A stretch of DNA of 61,415 nucleotides. Source: Paractinoplanes toevensis. GTDB lineage: Bacteria > Actinomycetota > Actinomycetes > Mycobacteriales > Micromonosporaceae. The notes under the pieces are model-generated. The model made no database searches. It saw only the letters and a list, made by a program, of their open reading frames with translations, and was not told where the DNA came from. Where the stretch lies: positions 1 through 61,415 of the forward strand of contig NZ_BOQN01000090.1 in NCBI RefSeq assembly GCF_018332695.1. Direction: 5' to 3'. The translations under genes were made by a program, and so were the position numbers. This document shows positions 1-8,375 of the stretch, one piece after another (position 1 is the stretch's first letter; each line of letters opens with the position of its first letter).

Positions 1-83
1 AACCACCACTTGAAACCGCCGACCTCGCAGAAGTCCCACAAGATCTGCGGCCGGGGCGCCGCGACCAACGGTTTGGCGCACAT
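1..83 (-). CDS. possible partial gene of unknown function, cut by the window edge
   Basis: An open frame starts at an ATG at 83 and runs off the left edge without a stop. Only 27 codons are visible, beginning MCAKPLVAAPRPQILW and rich in Trp, Phe and Cys. About 25 of 27 third positions are G or C, which resembles the real genes here. It lies downstream of the hairpin that follows prcA, so it would be a separate unit. No Shine-Dalgarno sequence is seen and no family is recognised. pafA, often found near prcA, does not begin like this. Confidence 0.3.
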   Translation of the reverse strand, partial: MCAKPLVAAPRPQILWDFCEVGGFKWW

Positions 84-161
84 CGGCCAGCCCGGCGCAA
101 GGCCAGAGCCGCGCCACGGAACGCGGCGGCCCGGCACAAGGCCAGCCGCACCGGAAAGCGG

Positions 162-187
162 TGAGGCGCGGCCGGAGCCGCGCCTCA
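162..187 (-). terminator. hairpin downstream of prcA
   Basis: Perfect inverted repeat with an 11-bp GC-rich stem (162-172 and 177-187) and the tetraloop CGGA. It begins 14 bases after the prcA stop. There is no U-tract, which is common for actinobacterial terminators. It probably ends the prcBA transcript. Confidence 0.6.
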
Positions 188-201
188 GCGTTCGTTGTGG
201 G

Positions 202-1053
202 TCAAGAACCGTCGCCGTTGACGTCGTCGGCGGGCTCGGCCGGGTCGTCGGGGACCTTGCCGGCGTCGGCCACCGGGGCCGCCGACACGGTCGGCTTGTC
301 CTCGGCCGGGTTGGGCGGGGCCGCGTCGGTCTCGCCGAGCTCGGACTCCGGCACGGCGCCGTGGCCGAGCAGGGTGGTCAGCGTGTCGCCGGTGATGCGC
401 CGGAACGTGCGGCCCTTGCGCCGGCGGTCCAGGACCGCCACCTCGAGCTGTTTCGCCTCCAGCGTGCGGGTCTGGCCGTTCTCCCCGCCGACGCTGCCCA
501 GCGCCTTCGCCGCCAGCACGAGCGCGGTCTGCAGGTCGGCCGCGGTGTCGTGCTCGTCGCGCAGGACGCCGGAGATCGCCTCGGCCTGGCCGCCCATCGC
601 CATGAAGCCGGGCTCGTCCATGACCGAGCCGTCATAGGTGATCCGGTACAGCTCGTCGGCCTCGGGCGAGGCGCCGACCTGCGCGATGCAGATCTCCACC
701 TCGTACGGCTTCTGGGTCTCCGAGAAGATCGCACCGAGGGTCTGGGTGAACGCGTTCGCCAGGCCCCGGCCGGTCACGTCGCGGCGGTCGTAGCTGTACC
801 CGTTGAGGTCGGCCATCCGCACGCCGGCCCGGCGCAGGTTCTCGAACTCGTTGTACCGCCCGACGGCCGCGAAGCCGATCTTGTCGTAGATCTCGCTGAT
901 CTTGCGCAGGGTCGTGATGTTCTCGGCGACCAGCAGGATGCCGCCCTCGTAGGTCAGCACCACGGCGGAGCGGCCGCGGGCGATGCCCTTACGGGCGTAC
1001 TCCGAGCGGTCGCGCTGGACCTGCTCGGGTGATGCGTAGAACTGCATGGCCAC
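202..1053 (-). CDS. prcA: 20S proteasome alpha subunit PrcA
   Basis: Structural, non-catalytic subunit forming the outer rings and gate of the actinobacterial 20S proteasome in the cytoplasm; it docks the ATPase ring ARC. The protein (283 aa) has the alpha-type N-terminus (MQFYASPEQVQRDRSEYARKG), which closes the pore, and the Ntn-hydrolase fold without an N-terminal catalytic Thr. The last 45 or so residues are an Ala/Pro/Asp-rich tail, longer than the fold needs. The GTG at 1053 is preferred because AGGAAG lies 9 bases upstream; an ATG at 1047 is the alternative. It follows prcB by 50 bases in the same direction, so the two are probably cotranscribed. Confidence 0.97.
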   Translation of the reverse strand: MAMQFYASPEQVQRDRSEYARKGIARGRSAVVLTYEGGILLVAENITTLRKISEIYDKIGFAAVGRYNEFENLRRAGVRMADLNGYSYDRRDVTGRGLANAFTQTLGAIFSETQKPYEVEICIAQVGASPEADELYRITYDGSVMDEPGFMAMGGQAEAISGVLRDEHDTAADLQTALVLAAKALGSVGGENGQTRTLEAKQLEVAVLDRRRKGRTFRRITGDTLTTLLGHGAVPESELGETDAAPPNPAEDKPTVSAAPVADAGKVPDDPAEPADDVNGDGS

Positions 1054-1103
1054 GGCTGGCTACTTCCTCTCGTCCCGGTTGAAAGCAGTGGTGGAAGCGG
1101 GAC

Positions 1104-1943
1104 TCAGCCGCCCGGATTTTCCATGCGGCCGGCGACGACCTGTTCGGCCACCGCCGAGATCTCTTCCTCGGACAGCCGGTGGGTGCCCTGTGCCGTGGCC
1201 GTCATGACCACCGGGTAGATCTTGCGGGTCACGTCGGGCCCGCCGGTCGCGGTGTCGTCGTCGGCCGCGTCGTACAGCGCCTCGACGGCCAGCCGGATCG
1301 CGTCCTGCGTGCTGACGCCGGTCCGGTACTTCTTCTTGAGCGCGGACTTGGCGAACAGCGAGCCGGAGCCGATCGAGTCGTAGCCGGTCTCCTCGTAGAG
1401 GCCGCCGGCGACGTCGAAGCTGAAGATGCGCCCGGCCTTGGCCGGGTCGGCCGGCGACAGGTCGTAACCGGCGAACAGCGGCACCACCGCGAGACCCTGC
1501 ATGGCCGCGCCGAGGTTGCCGCGCACCATGCCGGCCAGCCGGTTGGCCTTACCGTCGAGGGACAGCATGATGCCCTCGATCTTTTCGTAGTGCTCCAGCT
1601 CGACCTGGAACAGCCGCATCAGCTCGATGCCGATGCCGGCCGTGCCGGCGATGCCGATCAACGAGTACGCGTCGGCGGGGTGGACCTTCTCGATGTCCCG
1701 GCTCGCGATGAGGTTGCCCATGGTCGCCCGGCGGTCGCCGGCCATGACCACGCCCTCGGCCGTCGTGATCGCCACGATCGTCGTGCCGTGCGGCGCCATG
1801 TCCCCCGCCAGGCCCGGAGGCAGCGGCCGGCGCCCGGGCAACATCTCGGGCGCCGCATGGGTCAGGAACTGCGTGAAGGAGGACGTCCCCGCGTTGGTGA
1901 AGATATCCGGGAGGCGACCGGATGGATCAAAGTCCTTAGCCAC
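1104..1943 (-). CDS. prcB: 20S proteasome beta subunit PrcB (proprotein)
   Basis: Catalytic threonine protease of the 20S core particle, which degrades pupylated proteins. From the GTG at 1943 the protein has 279 aa. A 53-residue propeptide is followed by HGTTIVAITT, so autocleavage would expose Thr54 as the nucleophile. AAAGGAA lies about 5 bases before the GTG. The frame stays open further upstream (to 2183), but that stretch has no family match and overlaps the endonuclease relic, so I reject a longer start. It lies directly upstream of prcA; pup is 259 bases upstream. Confidence 0.96.
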   Translation of the reverse strand: MAKDFDPSGRLPDIFTNAGTSSFTQFLTHAAPEMLPGRRPLPPGLAGDMAPHGTTIVAITTAEGVVMAGDRRATMGNLIASRDIEKVHPADAYSLIGIAGTAGIGIELMRLFQVELEHYEKIEGIMLSLDGKANRLAGMVRGNLGAAMQGLAVVPLFAGYDLSPADPAKAGRIFSFDVAGGLYEETGYDSIGSGSLFAKSALKKKYRTGVSTQDAIRLAVEALYDAADDDTATGGPDVTRKIYPVVMTATAQGTHRLSEEEISAVAEQVVAGRMENPGG

Positions 1944-1974
1944 GTGGTTCCTTTCAGATACGTGATCGCGCGGG

Positions 1975-2110
1975 CGCCGATTCCCCCGGGGCGCCTTTGC
2001 AGTTGAAGCACAATATCCCGCGGGACCCACCCGGTGCGATGATCGTGATCGACGTGTCAGAGCCTCAGCTTGCCCGATCCGGCGTGCCGGGGCCGCACTT
2101 ATCCAGGCAC
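1975..2110 (-). pseudogene. degraded recombination endonuclease VII (His-Me finger) relic
   Basis: The pup-prcB spacer on the minus strand holds pieces of an endonuclease VII gene in different frames. One frame reads GKLRL, a stop, then HVDHDHRTGWV (around 2039-2070), matching the family's VDHDH-x-TG active-site motif. A second frame reads SRGILCFNCKGAPGE (around 1981-2025), matching the RGxLCxxCN zinc motif that should follow in the same frame. A stop codon and at least one frameshift separate the parts. The first CxxC pair was not found. Streptomyces is known to carry an endonuclease VII gene at this position, which supports decay in place. The boundaries are approximate. Confidence 0.6.
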
Positions 2111-2202
2111 CGCCCGGAGGGCCGTTTTCCAGGCCTTCCGAGCGATGCCGGTTCGCTGAAAGCGAAACCGCCGCCCGATCCATCAGGATCGGACAAAACG
2201 GC

Positions 2203-2418
2203 TTACTGGCCGCCCTTCTGGACGTATCCGCGGACGAACTCCTCCGCGTTCTCCTCCAGGACCGAGTCGATTTCGTCGAGCAGGTCGTCGACGTCCTCGG
2301 TGATCTCGGCGTGCCGCTCGGCTACCTCCGGGTTGGCCTCGACGGTGACGTCCTCGATCTCCTCGTCGCTGCGGCTCTTGCCGGACTGCGACTGACCACC
2401 TGTGTCTCTGGTTGCCAT
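2203..2418 (-). CDS. pup: prokaryotic ubiquitin-like protein Pup
   Basis: Small, largely disordered protein (71 aa) that is ligated to lysines as a degradation tag. The sequence is acidic, has the helix-forming region EITEDVDDLLDEIDSVLEEN that ARC recognises, and ends GYVQKGGQ. The C-terminal residue is Gln (CAG before TAA at 2203), so Dop must deamidate it to Glu before ligation. Start ATG at 2418 with AAGGGGG 7 bases upstream. dop lies 109 bases upstream; a TAGGTT box at 2470-2475 suggests pup has its own promoter. A Pup ligase (PafA) is not in the window. Confidence 0.98.
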   Translation of the reverse strand: MATRDTGGQSQSGKSRSDEEIEDVTVEANPEVAERHAEITEDVDDLLDEIDSVLEENAEEFVRGYVQKGGQ

Positions 2419-2469
2419 GGGATGTCCCCCTTCTCCGCCACCCGAAGTCGCACAACATCGGGTATCGCA

Positions 2470-2475
2470 AACCTA
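2470..2475 (-). promoter_or_regulatory. putative -10 box for pup
   Basis: TAGGTT on the minus strand, 51 bases before the pup ATG, fits the TANNNT pattern seen at many genes here. The -35 element is not clear. Confidence 0.35.
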
Positions 2476-2527
2476 CCGCGCGGCTGTGACAAAACGACCC
2501 GCCGGGCGGTCCGTTTCGGTAAACCGC

Positions 2528-4045
2528 TCAGCGCGAGGTAATGACCTCGAGCAGGTCCTTCGCGCTCTCGCACTTGTCGAAGAGGGCACCGACGTGCTTC
2601 TTGGTGCCACGCTCGGGTTCCATCATCGGCACCCGGACGAGCGACTCCCGGCCGACATCGAAGATCACCGAGTCCCAGCTGGCCGCGACCACTTCGGACG
2701 CGTACTGCGCCAGGCAGCGGCCGCGGAAGTAGGCCCGGGTGTCGACCGGCGGCTCGTACATCGCCTGCTGGGTGTCGGCGTCGTCGAGCAGCGTCTTCAT
2801 CGAGCCCCGGGCCACCAGGCGGTGGTAGAGGCCCTTCTCCGGGCGGACGTCGGCGTACTGCAGGTCGACCAGCTGGAGCTTCGGCGACGACCAGCCCAGG
2901 CTCTCGCGCTCCCGGTAACCCTCGAGCAACCGCAGCTTGGCAACCCAGTCGAGGCTGTCCGACAGGAGCATCGGGTCGCGGCCGAGCTTGTCGAGCACGT
3001 CCTCCCAGCGGTCGAGCACATCGGCAGTCTGGTCGTCGGCGTCGTCGCCCTGCCGCTCGTCGACGAACGCGCGGGCCCGCTCGTAGTAGGCCCACTGCAG
3101 GTCGAGCGCGGTGAGCCGGCGGCCGTCGCGCAGCCGGATGAGGTGCTTGAGCGACGGGTCGTGGCTGACCGACTTGAGCTCGCTGACCGGGTCGGCGATG
3201 CCCAGGTCACCGCTGAACACCTTCTCCTCGATCATGGCGAGGACCAGCGACGTGGTGCCCATCTTGAGGTAGGTGGCGATCTCGGAGAGGTTCGCGTCGC
3301 CGATGATGACGTGCAGCCGGCGGTATTTGTCGGCGTCGGAGTGCGGCTCGTCGCGGGTGTTGATGATCGGCCGCTTCAGCGTGGTCTCGAGGCCGACCTC
3401 GACCTCGAAGAAGTCGGCGCGCGAGGAGAGCTGGAAGCCGGAGCCGGAGCCGTCCTGTCCGATGCCGACCCGGCCGACACCGGTGAACACCTGCCGGGTC
3501 ACGAAGAACGGCGTGAGGTGCGCGACGATGTCGGCGAACGGCGTCTGCCGGCGCATCAGGTAGTTCTCGTGCGACCCGTACGATGCGCCCTTGTTGTCGG
3601 TGTTGTTCTTGTAGAGCTGAATGCGGTGCGCTCCGGGGATCGTCGCGGCCCGGCGGGAGGCCTCGGCCATGACCCGTTCGCCGGCCTTGTCCCACTTCAC
3701 GATGTCGAGCGGATTGGTGCACTCGGGAGTGCTGTACTCCGGGTGTGCGTGGTCGACGTAGAGCCGGGCACCGTTGGTCAGTATCACGTTGGCCAGGCCG
3801 AGGTCTTCGTCGGCGAGGGCGTCGGCCGGGTCGTAGGCGGCGCCGGAATAGGTGAACCCCCGGGCGTCCCGCAGCGGCGACTCCTCTTCGTAGTCCCAGC
3901 GCGCGCGGCCCCCGCGGTTGAGCTCGGGCCGGGCACCGTAGGCGTTGACCACCTGCGAGGACGTCACCATCGGATTGGCGCCGGGCTGCCCCGGGACCGA
4001 AATGCCGTACTCGACCTCGGTGCCCATAATGCGTCGAACGCTCAT
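2528..4045 (-). CDS. dop: Pup deamidase/depupylase Dop
   Basis: Glutamine-synthetase-like enzyme that deamidates the C-terminal Gln of Pup and also removes Pup from substrates. From the ATG at 4045 it has 505 aa and begins MSVRRIMGTEVEYGISVPG, the Dop signature. The insertion around residues 38-80 (the Dop loop region) separates it from PafA, which starts differently. Later motifs include NGARLYVDHAHPEYSTPEC. GGAG lies 7 bases before the ATG. The frame is open upstream to 4135, but those residues overlap the acyltransferase gene. The Gln end of Pup in this window requires such an enzyme. Confidence 0.96.
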   Translation of the reverse strand: MSVRRIMGTEVEYGISVPGQPGANPMVTSSQVVNAYGARPELNRGGRARWDYEEESPLRDARGFTYSGAAYDPADALADEDLGLANVILTNGARLYVDHAHPEYSTPECTNPLDIVKWDKAGERVMAEASRRAATIPGAHRIQLYKNNTDNKGASYGSHENYLMRRQTPFADIVAHLTPFFVTRQVFTGVGRVGIGQDGSGSGFQLSSRADFFEVEVGLETTLKRPIINTRDEPHSDADKYRRLHVIIGDANLSEIATYLKMGTTSLVLAMIEEKVFSGDLGIADPVSELKSVSHDPSLKHLIRLRDGRRLTALDLQWAYYERARAFVDERQGDDADDQTADVLDRWEDVLDKLGRDPMLLSDSLDWVAKLRLLEGYRERESLGWSSPKLQLVDLQYADVRPEKGLYHRLVARGSMKTLLDDADTQQAMYEPPVDTRAYFRGRCLAQYASEVVAASWDSVIFDVGRESLVRVPMMEPERGTKKHVGALFDKCESAKDLLEVITSR

Positions 4046-4073
4046 GCGACCACTCCGCCCATGCCGCTGCTGC

Positions 4074-5372
4074 TCATGCATCGAGCCTAGACGCTCTCGC
4101 ACCCCTTTCGCCGTGCCCCGTCGCCGTGGCGGCACGCTGGGTGGCGAGCAAGCTCGCCGGAACCGGGCGGGGTGAGAGCTTGGCGGTCAGCTTCCGGCCG
4201 AGTGCCTGGCCCGGAAGTTCCACCATTCGGTACGCGAGCCAGGCAACCCCAAGAGCGACGATCATGTACGCGAGCCCGGCCGCGACCCTGATCACACCTG
4301 CCCTGGTCCCGATATCCGGGACGAGGCGCGGAAGCAGGAACAGCAGTACCGCGTGCAGAAGATACAGCGAGTAGCTGATCCGCCCCAGCTCGGTGAGAGC
4401 GCCCGGAACGGCACGGTTTCTCATCGCGTACGCGAAAAGGAACGTGATCGCGACCCCGCCGACGTTGGCCGACCAGACGAGCAGCGCGGCGGTCGTACCC
4501 AGATGTGTCCAATGCGCACCGATGACGCCGAGCGCAACCGTCGTCAGGGCGAGGGCCGCCGGCCGGCGGCCGAGCTGCCCGTGCTGCCAGCGGTAGACGA
4601 CGGTGCCGGCGAACATCACGGCCAGCAGCAGCAGACCCTGCCAGGACGCGATGACGGTGCTGTTCCTCGTGTCGTGGCCGTTGAGGGCGGGCAGCAGCAG
4701 GAAGGCGATGCCGGCGGCGCCGGCCAGAAGCACGAACCGTCCCTTGACGTACGCGAGGACGCTGAGCCCGATGACGACGACCAGCACCGCGGCCGTGAGC
4801 CGTCGCTGTCCCGGCGTTGCCCCGAAGAGGTCGTTCGGCAGCGTCAGGAAGGCCGCGAGCGCCAGCCCGGAGGCCCACCAGGCGCTCTGCCGGTGCCGGC
4901 GCCAGGCGAACAGGCCGGAGACGACCAGATAGAACGTCATCTCGTAGGCCAGGGTCCAGAACACCCGGACGGCGCCGCGCTGGCCGAGCAGGTCCGGCAT
5001 CATCGTGACGTGCCCGAGGACGCCGGTGACGGTCTCGTTCCGGATCGACGCCGGCCAGGTCATCCAGCCGAGCGCGCAGAGCAGCGCGACGACCAGGATC
5101 GCGAACAGATATGCCGGATAAATGCGGCAGAGGCGGCCGATCCAGAAGCGGCTCAGGCTGCCGTGCTTCTCCAGCGACATCGGAATGACATAACCCGAGA
5201 CCAGGAAGAACAGCAGTACGCCGTACTTGCCGAGGTCGATGTGGCGCATGACCGCGAGGTGCCGCTCGGAGCCCAGCACGATCGGGCTGAGGTGGAAGCA
5301 GACGACGACCAGGGCGGCGTAGCCGCGCAGGGCGTCCAACCAGGCGAGACGAACCGGATTAGGGGCGGTCAT
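4074..5372 (-). CDS. acyltransferase 3 family membrane protein
   Basis: Predicted integral membrane O-acyltransferase (OafA/NodX-type family, transfers acyl groups to cell-surface glycans or lipids; the substrate here is unknown). The 432-aa protein begins with the family signature RLAWLDALRGYAALVVVCFH, followed by about ten hydrophobic segments and a short basic tail. The catalytic-type His is in VCFH near residue 27. It lies between arc (61 bases upstream, separated by a hairpin) and dop (28 bases downstream). Proteasome loci usually lack such a gene here, so it looks like an insertion, although base composition is like its neighbours. No clear Shine-Dalgarno sequence. Confidence 0.88.
   Translation of the reverse strand: MTAPNPVRLAWLDALRGYAALVVVCFHLSPIVLGSERHLAVMRHIDLGKYGVLLFFLVSGYVIPMSLEKHGSLSRFWIGRLCRIYPAYLFAILVVALLCALGWMTWPASIRNETVTGVLGHVTMMPDLLGQRGAVRVFWTLAYEMTFYLVVSGLFAWRRHRQSAWWASGLALAAFLTLPNDLFGATPGQRRLTAAVLVVVIGLSVLAYVKGRFVLLAGAAGIAFLLLPALNGHDTRNSTVIASWQGLLLLAVMFAGTVVYRWQHGQLGRRPAALALTTVALGVIGAHWTHLGTTAALLVWSANVGGVAITFLFAYAMRNRAVPGALTELGRISYSLYLLHAVLLFLLPRLVPDIGTRAGVIRVAAGLAYMIVALGVAWLAYRMVELPGQALGRKLTAKLSPRPVPASLLATQRAATATGHGERGARASRLDA
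4084..4089 (-). promoter_or_regulatory. putative -10 box for dop
   Basis: TAGGCT on the minus strand inside the last codons of the acyltransferase gene. Transcription would begin near 4077 and give a leader of about 30 bases carrying the dop Shine-Dalgarno sequence. Confidence 0.4.
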
Positions 5373-5391
5373 GCCCGGTGCAACGACAGCA

Positions 5392-5418
5392 CGGGCGGAA
5401 GGGTGATCCCTCCGCCCG
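5392..5418 (-). terminator. hairpin between arc and the acyltransferase gene
   Basis: Inverted repeat CGGGCGG(A)AGGG / CCCTCCGCCCG around a TGAT loop with one bulge, 15 bases after the arc stop. It would separate the arc transcript from the downstream acyltransferase gene. No U-tract. Confidence 0.5.
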
Positions 5419-5433
5419 CGCTATCGGTGCTCG

Positions 5434-7215
5434 TTACAGGTACTGACCGGTGTTCGAAGCCGTCTCGATCGAGCGGCCGGCCTCGGCGCCCTTGCCACCG
5501 GAGACGAGCGTGCGGATGTAGACGATCCGCTCGCCCTTCTTGCCGGAGATGCGGGCCCAGTCGTCCGGGTTGGTCGTGTTGGGGAGGTCTTCGTTCTCCC
5601 GGAACTCGTCGACGCAGGAGTCGAGCAGGTGCTGCAGGCGCAGCCCCTTCTTCCCGGAGGTGAGGAACTCCTTGATCGCCATCTTCTTGCCGCGGTCCAC
5701 GATGTTCTGGATCATCGCGCCGGAGTTGAAGTCCTTGAAGTACAGGACCTCCTTGTCACCGTTGGCGTAGGTGACCTCCAGGAAGCGATTCTCCTCGCTT
5801 TCCGTGTACATCCGGAGGACGACGGCCTCGATCATCGCGGCCACCGTGACGTCGCGGTCGTTGCCGTGCTCGATCAGATCGTCGGTCGAGAGCGGCAGCT
5901 CGGCCAGGATGTACTTGGCGAAGATGTCCTTCGCGGCCTCGGCGTCCGGACGCTCGATCTTGATCTTCACGTCGAGACGACCGGGGCGCAGGATGGCCGG
6001 GTCGATCATGTCTTCCCGGTTGGACGCGCCGATCACGATCACGTTTTCCAGGCCCTCGACGCCGTCGATCTCGCTGAGGAGCTGGGGAACGATCGTGTTC
6101 TCCACGTCGGAGGAGACGCCCGAGCCGCGGGTCCGGAAGATCGAGTCCATCTCGTCGAAGAACACGATCACCGGGGTGCCCTCGCCGGCCTTCTCCCGAG
6201 CCCGCTGGAAGACCAGGCGGATGTGCCGCTCGGTCTCACCCACGTACTTGTTCAGCAGTTCCGGGCCCTTGATGTTGAGGAAGTAGCTGGTGTGCTTCTC
6301 CTCACCACGCCGCTCGGCGATCTTCTTGGCCAGCGAGTTGGCCACCGCCTTGGCGATCAGGGTCTTGCCGCAGCCGGGCGGGCCGTAGAGCAGGATGCCC
6401 TTCGGCGGGCGCAGCTGGTGCTCCCGGAACAGGTCGGCGTGCAGGAACGGCAGCTCGACGGCGTCGCGGATCTGCTCGATCTGGGAGTGCAGGCCACCGA
6501 TGTCGGAGTAGTCGACGTCGGGCACCTCCTCCAGGACGAGCTCCTCGACCTCGCTCTTCGGGATCCGCTCATAGGCGTACGCCGAGCGGGGCTCGATCAT
6601 GAGCGAGTCGCCCGCACGCAGCTTCGCGATGTCGAGCGAGTCGGCGAGGAAGACGATGCGCTCCTCGTCGGCGTGCGAGACGACCAGAGCCCGGTCACCG
6701 CGCTGCCCGTCCGGGCCGGCCAGAACCTCCTTGAGGAGGACGACCTCACCGGAGCGTTCGAAACCGAACGCGTCGACGACATTCAGCGCGTCGTTGAGCA
6801 GAACTTCCTGCCCGCGCTGAAGCTCCTCGACCTCGAGCGACGGCGACACCGCCACCCGAAGCTTGCGGCCGCCGGTGAACACGTCGACCGTGCCGTCCTC
6901 GTGAGCTGACAGAAAAACGCCGTAGCCGCTGGGCGGCTGGGCGAGTCGGTCAATCTCTTCCTTGAGAGTGACGATCTGGGTCCGGGCTTCCTTGAGGGTC
7001 GCCACGAGCCGGTCGTTGTTCTCGGTCAGTCGGGCCAGCTGCGCCTGCGTTGCCGCGAGCCGTTCCTCAAGCTGCCGGACGTGTCGTGGGCTTTCGGTCA
7101 ACTTTCGCCGAACAAGGGCGAGTTCCTCCTGCAGGAACGCAACCTGGCTGGAGAGATCGTTGGCCTCTTTCTCCCAACGTGCGGCGCGTGAATCCGCCTC
7201 GTCGCTACGTGCCAC
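5434..7215 (-). CDS. arc: proteasome-associated AAA+ ATPase ARC (Mpa)
   Basis: Hexameric unfoldase that binds Pup and threads pupylated proteins into the 20S core. Domains in order: N-terminal coiled coil (about 15-92) that captures Pup; OB-fold tandem (about 95-230); AAA+ domain with Walker A GPPGCGKT (278-285) and Walker B VIVFFDEMDS (D354, E355). The C-terminus ends QYL, the penultimate-Tyr motif that docks into proteasome alpha pockets. At 593 aa the length is normal. The GTG at 7215 has GGAGG 6 bases upstream. A TAGTGT box lies at 7252-7257. Confidence 0.97.
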   Translation of the reverse strand: MARSDEADSRAARWEKEANDLSSQVAFLQEELALVRRKLTESPRHVRQLEERLAATQAQLARLTENNDRLVATLKEARTQIVTLKEEIDRLAQPPSGYGVFLSAHEDGTVDVFTGGRKLRVAVSPSLEVEELQRGQEVLLNDALNVVDAFGFERSGEVVLLKEVLAGPDGQRGDRALVVSHADEERIVFLADSLDIAKLRAGDSLMIEPRSAYAYERIPKSEVEELVLEEVPDVDYSDIGGLHSQIEQIRDAVELPFLHADLFREHQLRPPKGILLYGPPGCGKTLIAKAVANSLAKKIAERRGEEKHTSYFLNIKGPELLNKYVGETERHIRLVFQRAREKAGEGTPVIVFFDEMDSIFRTRGSGVSSDVENTIVPQLLSEIDGVEGLENVIVIGASNREDMIDPAILRPGRLDVKIKIERPDAEAAKDIFAKYILAELPLSTDDLIEHGNDRDVTVAAMIEAVVLRMYTESEENRFLEVTYANGDKEVLYFKDFNSGAMIQNIVDRGKKMAIKEFLTSGKKGLRLQHLLDSCVDEFRENEDLPNTTNPDDWARISGKKGERIVYIRTLVSGGKGAEAGRSIETASNTGQYL

Positions 7216-7251
7216 GTCCCACCTCCCCGGGGGCTCGAACGTCTTGCGATA

Positions 7252-7257
7252 ACACTA
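7252..7257 (-). promoter_or_regulatory. putative -10 box for arc
   Basis: TAGTGT on the minus strand, 36 bases before the arc GTG. It would give a leader of about 30 bases containing the GGAGG site. Confidence 0.4.
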
Positions 7258-7354
7258 GCTGCTGTAGCCCGGATTTCGACCCATGCAACACCCTCGTCAC
7301 CGAGTCTTGATCCATTCGGCCAGTGGTAGCAAGTTGGTTGTCGGAGGCATCCGG

Positions 7355-7360
7355 TACCGT
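7355..7360 (+). promoter_or_regulatory. putative -10 box for the ferredoxin gene
   Basis: TACCGT, 29 bases before the TTG start and 17 bases before its AGGAGG. Confidence 0.35.
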
Positions 7361-7389
7361 CGGCCGGGACCATTTTCAGGAGGTTGCAG

Positions 7390-7683
7390 TTGACGACGCA
7401 GACCGGTATAGAGGCGCTTCAGGTCTGGGTGGACCAGGACCTGTGCACCGGCGATGGGCTCTGCGTGCAGTACGCACCGGAGGTCTTCGAGTTCGACATC
7501 GACGGCCTTGCCTACGTCAAGGACCAGGCCGGTGAGCTGCTGCAATCCCCCGGAGCGCGCACCGCGGTGCCGGCCCACCTGATGCTCGAGGTGATCGACT
7601 CGGCGAAGGAGTGCCCCGGCGACTGCATCCACGTGGTGCGGTCCGCCGACGACGTCGAGGTGGCCGGCCCGGACGCCGATTGA
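7390..7683 (+). CDS. small single-cluster ferredoxin
   Basis: Electron carrier (97 aa) with one predicted iron-sulfur cluster. The first motif is CTGDGLC, that is C-x2-D-x2-C; the distal motif is CPGDC. Asp replaces the usual middle Cys, so the cluster is either 3Fe-4S or an Asp-ligated 4Fe-4S, as in Pyrococcus ferredoxin. The TTG at 7390 is chosen because AGGAGG (7378-7383) lies 6 bases upstream; the in-frame TTG at 7384 abuts the ribosome site and is unlikely. It diverges from arc. The redox partner is unknown. Confidence 0.9.
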   Translation: MTTQTGIEALQVWVDQDLCTGDGLCVQYAPEVFEFDIDGLAYVKDQAGELLQSPGARTAVPAHLMLEVIDSAKECPGDCIHVVRSADDVEVAGPDAD

Positions 7684-7772
7684 CCAACCTTCCGGGGGTA
7701 CGCCGCGCCCGCGGGCGTGCCTCCGCAGCGCGCTGACGAAACGCGGAAAATGTCACATCCCCGAAACGAGTC

Positions 7773-8375
7773 TCACAGGGTCGGGCGGCCCACCAACGAG
7801 GCCACCACGCGGGAGAACTCCTCGAGTCGGGCGATTTGCCCCGGTCCGCCGTCGTCGAGCGTCTTGCCGAACCGCAGCGCGTCGTGCCGCAGCGCGGTGC
7901 GGCCCTCGCCGCCCTCGTCCATGCCGGGCGGCGGGACGGCGTCGTCGATCGAGCTGAGGAGCAGGTAGACGTCGATGCTGTCGACCCGGGCCTGCCCGTT
8001 GGAGGTGCGGGTGAGCCGCCGCCGGCAGCCCACCTCGGTCACCGTCGACAGCGGCACCACACGCAGCGACGAGGTCATCGAGCCGACCGGGCCGTCACCG
8101 GGCGCCACATCCTCACCGTGCCACAGCACCAGGCGACTGCCGTCACAGATGACGACCTCCTGCCAGACGCCGTTGACCTCGTTGACGAAGCGCTCCAGGG
8201 TGAAACAGAGCACCGACGCACCGCGCAGCACCCCGAAGAGCGCGTCGAGCGCCACCTCGGGGTCACGCAGGTAGGCCCGGGCCGCCGAGTCGAGATCCTG
8301 GTACGGAGACCAGTCCGGGAAGACCGCAGGCATCTCGTTGCTGCCGCCGAACGGCGGAGAACTCATCGCTCCCAC
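7773..8375 (-). CDS. conserved hypothetical protein
   Basis: 200-aa soluble protein of no family I recognise. It has no signal peptide or membrane segment. It begins MGAMSSPPFGGSNEMPAVFPDW and has a central region with alternating hydrophobic residues suggesting a beta-rich core (EVVICDGSRLVLWHGED). The GTG at 8375 is favoured because GGGGAG lies 5 bases upstream; the ATG at 8366 has its GGGAG only 2 bases away. It lies downstream of trmI in the opposite orientation to the ferredoxin gene, 96 bases from trmI, and could be cotranscribed with trmI. Confidence 0.75.
   Translation of the reverse strand: MGAMSSPPFGGSNEMPAVFPDWSPYQDLDSAARAYLRDPEVALDALFGVLRGASVLCFTLERFVNEVNGVWQEVVICDGSRLVLWHGEDVAPGDGPVGSMTSSLRVVPLSTVTEVGCRRRLTRTSNGQARVDSIDVYLLLSSIDDAVPPPGMDEGGEGRTALRHDALRFGKTLDDGGPGQIARLEEFSRVVASLVGRPTL

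Noticed and set aside
57..1032. Plus-strand open frame across prcA
   Set aside because: It is antisense to the proteasome alpha gene and has biased composition without any motif.
1944..2183. Upstream extension of prcB to a longer protein
   Set aside because: The extra residues match nothing and overlap the endonuclease relic. The GTG at 1943 has a good ribosome site and the expected propeptide length.
2402..4090. Long plus-strand open frame of 562 codons antisense to dop
   Set aside because: It is a mirror frame of a high-GC gene: Arg/Val/Gly-rich, no domain, no ribosome site. dop on the other strand has full family motifs.
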